From assembly GCA_030040035.1 (NCBI GenBank), contig JASHUJ010000081.1:1-12205 (forward strand): a stretch of DNA of 12,205 nt, given 5' to 3'. The notes below the pieces were generated by a model, which searched no databases, was not told the origin of the DNA, and saw only the letters and a program-made list of their open reading frames with translations. Source of the stretch: Thermoplasmata archaeon (GTDB taxonomy: Archaea > Thermoplasmatota > Thermoplasmata > Lutacidiplasmatales > UBA184). Shown piece after piece: positions 1 through 5,069 of this stretch. Made by a program: the position numbers and the translations under genes. Within the stretch, counting starts at the first letter, position 1. Each line of letters starts with the position of its first letter.

Positions 1-152
1 ACCGGCTCGAAGCGTTGATCGGCGGGATCGCGCTCGGCGACCACCTGAGCCTCTTCCTGGCGGAGCGCGCGCGCGTCGATCCGTTCGAGGTCGCGGCGAT
101 CGGCCGGCTGCGCGCGGCGTTCCCGTCGCCGCGCGGAACGTCACCGGCGTAG
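1..152 (+). CDS. C-terminal end of probable bifunctional phosphoglucose/phosphomannose isomerase (partial)
   Basis: Only the last 49 codons are inside the window, read in the frame starting at base 3 and ending with TAG at 150-152. The visible segment contains LGDHLSLFLAERARVDPFEV followed by a short helix (IGRLRAAF). This resembles the C-terminus of archaeal SIS-domain glucose-6-phosphate/mannose-6-phosphate isomerases, which end with a pattern like GD-hydrophobic-S-hydrophobic-YLA, then VDPTPV and a final helix. Members of that family interconvert fructose-6-phosphate with glucose-6-phosphate and mannose-6-phosphate in the cytoplasm. The catalytic SIS domain lies upstream of the window, so the function rests on the tail alone. 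The last eight or so residues (PSPRGTSPA) look like a short non-conserved extension. Another SIS-family sugar isomerase is the main alternative. Confidence 0.68.
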   Translation, partial: RLEALIGGIALGDHLSLFLAERARVDPFEVAAIGRLRAAFPSPRGTSPA

Positions 153-176
153 CGGTCGCGGCGCCGCCTCGGCGGC

Positions 177-189
177 AAAGGGATAAACC
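177..189 (+). promoter_or_regulatory. Probable TATA/BRE promoter of the tRNA-Ser gene
   Basis: AAAGGGATAAACC is the only AT-rich patch between the upstream stop codon and the tRNA. The purine run AAAGG at 177-181 looks like a BRE and GATAAA at 182-187 looks like a TATA element. Its centre is about 30 bases before the first base of the mature tRNA (215), the expected spacing for an archaeal TBP/TFB promoter with little or no leader. Confidence 0.55.
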
Positions 190-214
190 TCGCGACAGCT
201 GGCGTCCGTCGGGT

Positions 215-334
215 GCTGAGGTAGCCTAGCTCGGCCAAGGCGCCAGATTCGAGATCTGGTGATGCGTATGCATCGCGGGAGTTCAAAGGACGCCCGGGAC
301 ACGACCCGGCCGCCGGAGACTCTCCCCCTCAGCG
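215..334 (+). tRNA. tRNA-Ser (anticodon CGA), interrupted by a 33-nt intron in the T-loop
   Basis: The gene folds as a complete class II tRNA once bases 288-320 are removed. The acceptor stem GCTGAGG (215-221) pairs 7/7 with CCTCAGC (327-333). The D stem GCCT (224-227) pairs with AGGC (238-241), and the D-loop contains GG. The anticodon stem CCAGA (243-247) pairs with TCTGG (255-259) around TTCGAGA, giving anticodon CGA at 250-252, which reads UCG codons. The long variable arm forms GATGC-GTAT-GCATC (261-274). The T stem GGGAG (277-281) pairs 5/5 with CTCCC (322-326). The spliced T-loop is TTCAAAT, with T54, T55, C56, A58 and the G53-C61 pair all present. Discriminator base G334 fits archaeal tRNA-Ser, and CCA is not encoded. 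Without removal of the intron the T-arm and acceptor cannot form, so a standard search may miss or truncate this gene. Confidence 0.93.
288..320 (+). other. Archaeal tRNA intron at non-canonical T-loop position 59/60
   Basis: This 33-nt segment splits the T-loop between A59 (287) and T60 (321). With the T stem as outer helix, TTCA (282-285) faces GGAG (315-318), giving a T.G, a T-A and a C-G pair plus an A/G mismatch. The flanking bulges are AA|G (286-288) and AC|T (319-321). Both predicted cuts fall after the second bulge nucleotide, as in the canonical bulge-helix-bulge cleaved by archaeal splicing endonuclease. The rest of the intron folds as a hairpin: CCGGG (294-298) pairs with CCCGG (305-309) around ACACGA, extended by C291-G312 and G292-C311. 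No protein or box C/D RNA could fit. T-arm introns are known mainly from crenarchaeal lineages. Confidence 0.85.
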
Positions 335-360
335 CCTCCCGGCCGGAGCGCGTCGCGGTC

Positions 361-564
361 GTGCTCGAGGTCACGCGCGGCGCTTCGGTCCGGCGTCGCC
401 GGCTCCACGTGGCGCCGGGCACGCTCGTGCGCACCGTGCTGCGCACGGCGGGGTGCGCGCCCGAGGGGAGCGCGGTGCTCCTGGACGACACTCCGGTGCC
501 GCTCGATCTGCCGATCGAACGGCCCGTCCGCCTCGTGGTGGTGCCGACGTTCAGCGGGGGGTAG
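361..564 (+). CDS. samp2: SAMP2/Urm1-like ubiquitin-fold small modifier and sulfur carrier
   Basis: This encodes a 67-aa beta-grasp protein of the MoaD/ThiS/SAMP superfamily. The order of features matches haloarchaeal SAMP2: an opening strand (LEVTRG), a central helix (TLVRTVL), a GCAPEGSAVLLDD turn-strand resembling the SAMP2 segment that ends in VLVDG, a PVPLDLPIE loop, and a last strand RLVVVPTF ending in the diglycine SGG. In this family the terminal GG is adenylated by an E1-like enzyme (UbaA) and carries sulfur as a thiocarboxylate for tRNA 2-thiolation, or is joined to target lysines. GTG at 361 is chosen because it gives the SAMP2 length (about 66 aa) and a GGAG lies at 345-348. In-frame ATGs at 259, 262 and 268 lie inside the tRNA and would add about 34 unrelated residues. 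The gene starts 27 nt after the tRNA and could share its transcript. ThiS or MoaD are less likely alternatives. Confidence 0.8.
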   Translation: MLEVTRGASVRRRRLHVAPGTLVRTVLRTAGCAPEGSAVLLDDTPVPLDLPIERPVRLVVVPTFSGG

Positions 565-591
565 CGGCTCGGGGTCCGGCCCGGGGCAAGT

Positions 592-599
592 CCTTAAGG
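592..599 (+). promoter_or_regulatory. Possible weak TATA-like element before the zinc-ribbon gene
   Basis: CCTTAAGG lies in the 73-bp gap between the SAMP-like gene and the GTG at 638. It is the only AT-containing patch there and sits about 40 bases before the start. A similar TTAAG patch stands about 38 bases before tldD. It is palindromic and short, so a promoter role is tentative. Confidence 0.3.
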
Positions 600-637
600 G
601 TGGGGCCATCGCTCTGTCGAGTGTACAGGTCGCTCCC

Positions 638-1855
638 GTGCCGTCGAGTTGTCCGATCTGCGAGCAGCCGATCGCTTCCACGGCGGTGCATTGCTCCGTC
701 TGCGGGTTCCCGACCGAGCTCGCGATCGAGGGCCTGCGGGCGGTGCAGGAGTCGGAGCCGGCCGGTGCGACCGCGGACGGACCCGTCGTGGCCGTAGAAA
801 AGTTCGCCGCGCCGGCGCCCACTGTCCGCTCGCCCGAAGAGGAACTCGGGGCCGCGATCAGTCGGGACCTCCGGACGCGGATGGAGCTCGTTCGGGGGCT
901 CGGTCCGGGACCCGATGTGACCGCCGAACTCTGCCAGGCCGCGCTCAGCGAGGCGCAGGGCCGGGTCGCCGAGGCGCTCGACACGCTCCGCTCGGCCCAA
1001 CAGCGGCTCGAGACCCAGACCGACGAGGTGCTTCGGGAGCGCTTCCGGCAGCTCAGCGAGCGACGCTCGGCCCTCGAACGCACCGGGGTCCGGTTCGCGG
1101 TCGCGAGCGATTTCTCGCGACTCAACCACGCCATCGCGGAGGGCGAGCGGGCGGAGGCGACGACCCTCCTCCTCGCGCTCGAGCAGCGGCTCACGCAATT
1201 CGAGTCGGACTGGAAGGGGCTCCAGGGACTCCTCTCGGAGATCGACGGGCTCCGCAACGAGGCGAGCGAGCTCGGCGTTCCGCTCGGGGAGATCGCGAGC
1301 GAGATCGAGGGCATCCAGGGCCGGCTCGCCGAGCCGGCCGTCACGGAGGAGGCGCTCGACGGGATCGTCCAGGAGGCCGCCCAGACCTTGATGCTCCTGC
1401 ACGAGGCGATCCCGGCGTCGCTGCAGAGCGAGCTCGCCGCCGCCGAGGAGAAGCTCAATCAGTATCCCGAGGACGACGCCGCGAGCGCCGGCGCCCGCCG
1501 CCTCCACCTCGAGGCGGCGCGCCACCTGCGCAAGGGCCGCCTGTCCGAGGCCGTACAGAGCGTGCGGGACCTCCGCGACGAGCTCACCGCGCTCGAGAAG
1601 CAGCCCGCGACCCCGCCCGCCGCGCCGCCGGTCCCGTCGGAGACCGAGGAGGAGATGCTGGGACGCCTCCTCAAGAAGGCCCGGACGCTCGCCGGGCGGG
1701 TCCGGACCCTGCCTCCCGAGAGCGAGACCGCCCACGACGCCGCCGCGCAGATCCGGGAGGCGACGGAACTGTTGCGGGCGCGTCAGCTCAAGGAGGCCGA
1801 CCTGACGCTCAGCCGCCTCATGCGAATGCTCTCCGCCGACGCGACGGAGGCCTAG
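638..1855 (+). CDS. Uncharacterised zinc-ribbon protein with long helical/coiled-coil region
   Basis: I do not recognise a named family. The 405-aa product begins with a compact zinc ribbon, C5-x2-C8 and C19-x2-C22 (CPIC...CSVCGF), then an Ala/Pro/Thr linker (about 40-65). The rest is almost wholly helical and rich in Glu, Arg, Leu and Ala with heptad-like spacing: blocks at about 70-130, 130-270 and 285-325, a Pro-rich hinge at about 326-336 and a last helical block at 340-400. There is no signal peptide or membrane segment, so it is probably cytoplasmic. The GTG at 638 is used because it places the ribbon at the very N-terminus, where short zinc ribbons often sit. The next gene begins three bases after the stop and is a divergent paralogue without the ribbon. 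A role in protein-protein or RNA scaffolding near the transcription/RNP genes is only a guess. Confidence 0.8.
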   Translation: MPSSCPICEQPIASTAVHCSVCGFPTELAIEGLRAVQESEPAGATADGPVVAVEKFAAPAPTVRSPEEELGAAISRDLRTRMELVRGLGPGPDVTAELCQAALSEAQGRVAEALDTLRSAQQRLETQTDEVLRERFRQLSERRSALERTGVRFAVASDFSRLNHAIAEGERAEATTLLLALEQRLTQFESDWKGLQGLLSEIDGLRNEASELGVPLGEIASEIEGIQGRLAEPAVTEEALDGIVQEAAQTLMLLHEAIPASLQSELAAAEEKLNQYPEDDAASAGARRLHLEAARHLRKGRLSEAVQSVRDLRDELTALEKQPATPPAAPPVPSETEEEMLGRLLKKARTLAGRVRTLPPESETAHDAAAQIREATELLRARQLKEADLTLSRLMRMLSADATEA

Positions 1856-1858
1856 CGC

Positions 1859-2968
1859 GTGCCGACCGAACGACGCCCGCCGGACGACGGTCGCCTGCGG
1901 CTCGACGGGCTCGTCGAACAGGGCCACGCCCTGGAAGCGGAGGGGCTTCCGTTCCCGACGGAACAGATCCGCTCCGCCTACGACGAAGCGCTGCGCTCGG
2001 GCAAGGCCGGGGACGCGAATCTCGTCTTGAAGCGGGGAGAGGCGCTCCTCACTCGGGTCCGGACCGACTGGACCTGGGTCCGCGAGCTCCTGCGCCGCGC
2101 GGACGAGCTGCGCGGCATCGCCGAAGCGATCGGCGTCGACGTCGCCCACCTCGACCGACGGGTCGGCAACCCGCGCCAGCGGCTCATGAGCGAGCCGTTG
2201 AGCATGGGCTCTCTCGAGAAGGCCGCCGCGAGCGCGTCGCTGGCGCTGGCGGTCCTCAACGACGCGATCCCCAAGTTCGTCGTGCAGGAGGCCCAGCAGC
2301 TCGGCGTGTCCCTCCGTCAGGCGCGCGACCGCGGGGAGGACGTCCGCGAGGTCTCCCGGATCTTCTCCCGGCTCCTGCAGGCGCTCCAGGACCAGAACAT
2401 CCCGACCGCCGCCCAGCGGCTGGTCGAATGCCGCCGGGCGGTCGTCCGCATCCCGCGGGCCCCCGCGATCCCCAGCCTCTCGCCGCAGGAGGAGGAGGCC
2501 GAGATCCTGCTCGAGGCGCGGAACCTCGCGCGGCGGATCCAGCGGATCAAGTCGAAGGCGCAGAACGCCCAGGGCGCGGCCCGGCTGATGGCGCAGGTCC
2601 GCGCCGCGATCAGCGAGGAACGGCGCACGTACGGGACGCCCGAAGAGGAGATCGAGGTGCTCTGGGCGGAGGTCGATCGCCTGTCGCGGGAACGCAAGCG
2701 CGCGAGCGAGGGCCCCGCGCTCGCTTCGGCCGGGGGACCCGAGGGTCCCGAGGCCGACGAGGAGGACGCGAACGTCGGACCGACCGAAGCGGAAGTTCCG
2801 GTGGGGAACGGCAACGAGAAGACCGACGAGCGGCCCGCGCCCTCCGAGATCAGCCCATCGTACTACGTCCCGTACGTGCCGCCGGAGCTTTCGACGAGCG
2901 ACACGGAATCCGACCCGGACGGCACCGTCACGAATCGCCCGCGCAGTCGGCCGCGACCACGGGCGTAA
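1859..2968 (+). CDS. Uncharacterised helical protein, paralogue of the preceding gene, with disordered acidic tail
   Basis: This 369-aa protein starts at GTG three bases after the previous stop, so the two genes are very probably cotranscribed and coupled. Residues 1-230 are helical and follow the upstream protein's middle part block by block. For example, the stretch from GEALLTRVRTDW through LLRRADELRGIAEAIGV aligns with EQRLTQFESDW through LLSEIDGLRNEASELGV. Both proteins then have a motif near LNDAIP/LHEAIP. A second shared block starts at EEEAEILLEARNLARRI here and EEEMLGRLLKKARTLAGRV upstream. The zinc ribbon is absent. From about residue 282 the sequence turns acidic and disordered (Gly/Pro/Glu/Asp), carries an isolated aromatic patch SYYVPYVPPE, and ends in Arg/Pro repeats. 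There is no membrane segment or catalytic motif. The function is unknown; a two-component scaffold with its neighbour is an inference. Confidence 0.8.
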   Translation: MPTERRPPDDGRLRLDGLVEQGHALEAEGLPFPTEQIRSAYDEALRSGKAGDANLVLKRGEALLTRVRTDWTWVRELLRRADELRGIAEAIGVDVAHLDRRVGNPRQRLMSEPLSMGSLEKAAASASLALAVLNDAIPKFVVQEAQQLGVSLRQARDRGEDVREVSRIFSRLLQALQDQNIPTAAQRLVECRRAVVRIPRAPAIPSLSPQEEEAEILLEARNLARRIQRIKSKAQNAQGAARLMAQVRAAISEERRTYGTPEEEIEVLWAEVDRLSRERKRASEGPALASAGGPEGPEADEEDANVGPTEAEVPVGNGNEKTDERPAPSEISPSYYVPYVPPELSTSDTESDPDGTVTNRPRSRPRPRA

Positions 2969-2971
2969 TGC

Positions 2972-2978
2972 TTATATA
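2972..2978 (+). promoter_or_regulatory. TATA box 1 of the gar1-tfb transcript
   Basis: TTATATA stands out sharply from its GC-rich surroundings and begins four bases after the upstream stop codon. Its centre is about 26-28 bases before the TTG at 3003, which predicts a transcript starting at or within a few bases of that codon. Confidence 0.7.
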
Positions 2979-2992
2979 CGTATCGCAAGTCG

Positions 2993-2998
2993 TTTATA
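2993..2998 (+). promoter_or_regulatory. TATA box 2 of the gar1-tfb transcript
   Basis: TTTATA forms a second AT-rich element 20 bases after the first. A start about 26 bases from its centre would fall near 3021, just before the internal GTG at 3030. It may serve the shorter Gar1 form or be an accessory element of the first promoter. Confidence 0.5.
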
Positions 2999-3002
2999 CC
3001 CC

Positions 3003-3269
3003 TTGGCGAAGGCCGCCGGCCGACCGACAGTGCGGGAGCTGGGCACCATCCTTTCGGTGACGCCAACGGGGAATCTCACGGCGCGCGCGAGCGGGCCCGA
3101 TTTCGCCCCGGAGGGCACGCCGGTCCGGGACTCGCGCGGCCTCGTTCGCGGGCGGATCGTCCGCGTGTTCGGGCCGGTCGCCCGGCCGTACCTCTCGGTG
3201 CGGCCGCGGCGGGTCCCGACTCCGGCCGAAGGGCTCTCGGTGATCGGGGGCACGCTGGTCCGGGAGTAG
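3003..3269 (+). CDS. gar1: H/ACA ribonucleoprotein protein Gar1
   Basis: Gar1 is a core protein of archaeal H/ACA guide RNPs. It binds Cbf5 and helps substrate turnover during rRNA pseudouridylation. The sequence shows the small Gar1 beta-barrel: RELGTILSVTPTGNLTARA, then a PEGTPVRDSRGLVRGRIVRV core and the family signature VFGPVARPYLSVRP. The length of 79-88 aa suits archaeal Gar1. Two starts are possible: TTG at 3003 (88 aa) or GTG at 3030 (79 aa). The GTG form begins directly at the conserved RELG segment, as most Gar1 proteins do, while the upstream TATA spacing fits the TTG as a near-leaderless start. tfb follows after 14 bases and its Shine-Dalgarno overlaps the gar1 stop, so the two are likely one operon. 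I recall a gar1-tfb pairing in other Euryarchaeota. Confidence 0.88.
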   Translation: MAKAAGRPTVRELGTILSVTPTGNLTARASGPDFAPEGTPVRDSRGLVRGRIVRVFGPVARPYLSVRPRRVPTPAEGLSVIGGTLVRE

Positions 3270-3273
3270 GAGG
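3269..3273 (+). promoter_or_regulatory. Shine-Dalgarno sequence of tfb
   Basis: GGAGG begins on the last base of the gar1 TAG stop and stands 10 bases before the ATG at 3284. This is a strong site that fixes the tfb start and indicates translation from a leadered gar1-tfb mRNA. Confidence 0.75.
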
Positions 3274-3283
3274 AACCGAGCGT

Positions 3284-4255
3284 ATGCAGAACGAGGAAGC
3301 CCCGCCGACCGAGCCCGAGAAGGGACCCGGACGGGCCGAGGACCTCGCCGTCCCGACGCGCTGCACGAGCTGCGGCTCGACGCACCTGACCCGCGACTAC
3401 GAGCGCGGCGAGCTCGTCTGCGACGAGTGCGGCCTCGTCCTCGAGGAGTCGATGATCGACCAGGGGCCGGACTGGCGCGCGTTCGATGCGGAGCAGGGCG
3501 AGAAGCGCGCCCGCACCGGCGCGCCCACCACGCTCACGATCCACGACAAGGGGCTCTCGACCGAAATCGGCTGGAAGAACCGGGATCCGTACGGCAAGTC
3601 GATCCCGACGCGCAATCGGGCCCAGCTCTACCGGTTGCGGAAGTGGCAGCGGCGCATCCGCGTGTCGAACGCGACCGAGCGGAACCTCGCGTTCGCCCTC
3701 GCGGAGCTCGACCGCATCGCGTCGGGGATGGCCCTCCCGCGCAACGTCCGCGAGACCGCGGCCATGATCTACCGCAAGGCGGTGAACCGCAACCTGATCC
3801 GGGGCCGCTCGATCGAGGGCGTCGTGGCCGCCTCGCTCTACGGGAGCTGCCGGCAGTGCAACGTGCCCCGGACGCTCGACGAGATCGCGTCCAAGTCCCA
3901 CATCGGCCGCAAGGAGATCGGTCGAACGTACCGCTTCATGACCCGCGAACTCCAGCTCAAGCTCATGCCGACGCGCCCGCAGGATTACATCCAGCGATTC
4001 TGCTCGGAGCTGAAGCTGAAGGGCGAGATCCAGACCCGCGCCAACGAGATCCTCAAGGACGCCACGGAGCGCGAGCTCACGAGCGGCCGGGGGCCGACGG
4101 GCGTCGCGGCGGCCGCGATCTACATCGCGAGCGTGCAGTGCGGCGAGCGCCGGACCCAGCGCGAGGTCGCCGAGGTCGCTGGCGTCACCGAAGTGACGAT
4201 CCGGAACCGGTACAAGGAGCTCACCGAGAAGCTCAACCTGCGCGTCATGCTCTAG
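3284..4255 (+). CDS. tfb: Transcription initiation factor B (TFB)
   Basis: TFB bridges TBP bound at the TATA box and RNA polymerase and sets the start site. The 323-aa protein has the standard order. A short acidic N-terminus leads into a zinc ribbon with C27-x2-C30 and C46-x2-C49. The B-finger/B-linker region lies at about 65-115 and includes the DWRAF and GLSTEIGW motifs. Two cyclin-like repeats follow at about 125-220 (NLAFALAELDRIA...VVAASLYGSCR) and 230-320 (GVAAAAIYIASV), and the second ends in the BRE-recognition helix-turn-helix (TQREVAEVAGVTEVTIRNRY). All key elements are intact and the length is normal for archaeal TFB. Because the zinc ribbon and finger are present, this looks like a general factor rather than a degenerate paralogue. 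The stop overlaps the stop of the converging methyltransferase gene through a shared CTAG. Confidence 0.97.
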   Translation: MQNEEAPPTEPEKGPGRAEDLAVPTRCTSCGSTHLTRDYERGELVCDECGLVLEESMIDQGPDWRAFDAEQGEKRARTGAPTTLTIHDKGLSTEIGWKNRDPYGKSIPTRNRAQLYRLRKWQRRIRVSNATERNLAFALAELDRIASGMALPRNVRETAAMIYRKAVNRNLIRGRSIEGVVAASLYGSCRQCNVPRTLDEIASKSHIGRKEIGRTYRFMTRELQLKLMPTRPQDYIQRFCSELKLKGEIQTRANEILKDATERELTSGRGPTGVAAAAIYIASVQCGERRTQREVAEVAGVTEVTIRNRYKELTEKLNLRVML

Positions 4256-4986
4256 GCCCCCTTCGTCGGCGGGCGCGCCGGTCCCTCGCCCGCGACCCGG
4301 AGGAGCGCGAACCCGTCGTACCCTTTGCGGCCCACCGTCTGGATCACGGTGCCACGGGCCCGGGGCTCCGCGGCGACCCGCGCGAGGAAGCGGCGCATCC
4401 CTTCGGTGCCCGGATCCGGCGTGTCGCCGGCCAGTACCGCGAGGTGACGCACGACGTTGTCCACGACGATCACGCCCCCGGGCCGTACGAGCTGCATCGC
4501 CCCCTCGAAGTACTCCGCGGTCCTCGGCTTGTCCGCGTCGAGGAAGGCGAAGTCGAACGGCTCGGTGCCGTCCGCGATCATCGTCCGAAGCGTGTCGAGC
4601 GCCGGGCCGACCCGGATCTCGACGCGGTCCGCCACTCCGGCCCGCGCGAGGTTCGACCGCGCGACCTCCGCGTGTCGGGGTTCGAGCTCGAGCGAGACCA
4701 CGCGCCCGCCGGGCGCGAGGGCGCGGGCGATCCAGATCGTGCTGTAGCCGCCCAGAAGACCGAGCTCGAGGGCCCGCCGTGCCCCGAGGCTGGCGACCAG
4801 GAGATGGAGGAGCTTCCCCTGCAAGGGGCTCACTTGGATCGACGGGAGACCGGCGGCTTCGCTCGCGGCGACCGCGCCCTCGAGCCCCTCGTCGCGCGGG
4901 AGCAACTCGCCCTCGAGGTATTCGTCCACGGCCCGCCAACGCTCGTCCTCGGCCGGCATCGGTGGGACCCACGCGGCCGCCCGCAT
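4252..4986 (-). CDS. Class I SAM-dependent O-methyltransferase (COG4122/caffeoyl-CoA OMT-like)
   Basis: The 244-aa protein has the Rossmann methyltransferase core. Motif I is LELGLLGGYST at about 73-83, the acidic strand-2 end is SLELEP (E100 or E102), motif II is FAFLDADK (D150, D152), and VVDNV at 174-178 supplies the Asp-Asn pair. In the cation-dependent catechol/caffeoyl-CoA OMT-like family, D150, D176 and N177 would be the expected metal ligands. Family members methylate catechol-like hydroxyls or, in the bacterial YrrM/TrmR branch, a tRNA wobble hydroxyl, so the substrate here cannot be assigned. A helical cap (about 10-60) precedes the core, as usual. The ATG at 4984-4986 is the only good start. 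The gene diverges from tldD across 83 bp and overlaps tfb tail-to-tail by four bases. Confidence 0.87.
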   Translation of the reverse strand: MRAAAWVPPMPAEDERWRAVDEYLEGELLPRDEGLEGAVAASEAAGLPSIQVSPLQGKLLHLLVASLGARRALELGLLGGYSTIWIARALAPGGRVVSLELEPRHAEVARSNLARAGVADRVEIRVGPALDTLRTMIADGTEPFDFAFLDADKPRTAEYFEGAMQLVRPGGVIVVDNVVRHLAVLAGDTPDPGTEGMRRFLARVAAEPRARGTVIQTVGRKGYDGFALLRVAGEGPARPPTKGA

Positions 4987-5069
4987 AAGTCGAGCGCCGG
5001 TCGTCGCGCTCGGGCCGCTCCGCGCTGAGGTTAAGCGGCACCGGCGCTCCCGGCCGCCGGGGCTCCCGC
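4987..5069. promoter_or_regulatory. Divergent intergenic region between the O-methyltransferase and tldD
   Basis: The 83-bp gap must hold both promoters. The only AT-rich patch is GGTTAAGC at 5029-5036, about 38 bases from the tldD GTG and about 46 bases from the methyltransferase ATG. It could act as a weak TATA-like element in either direction. CCCGG-CCG-CCGGG at 5049-5061 can form a small hairpin, but in DNA this GC-rich that is weak evidence. Confidence 0.35.

Noticed and set aside
259..360. N-terminal extension of the SAMP2-like protein from ATG 259
   Set aside because: The ATGs lie in the variable arm region of the tRNA and the added residues have no ubiquitin-fold match. GTG 361 gives the family length.
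649..3060. An 803-aa plus-strand open frame over the two helical paralogues
   Set aside because: Its composition is typical of an off-frame high-GC reading, and the GTG-started frames at 638 and 1859 show a zinc ribbon and mutual similarity.
5049..5061. CCCGG-CCG-CCGGG hairpin before tldD as an operator or terminator
   Set aside because: Such short GC palindromes are common by chance at this base composition. There is no T-run and no second copy.
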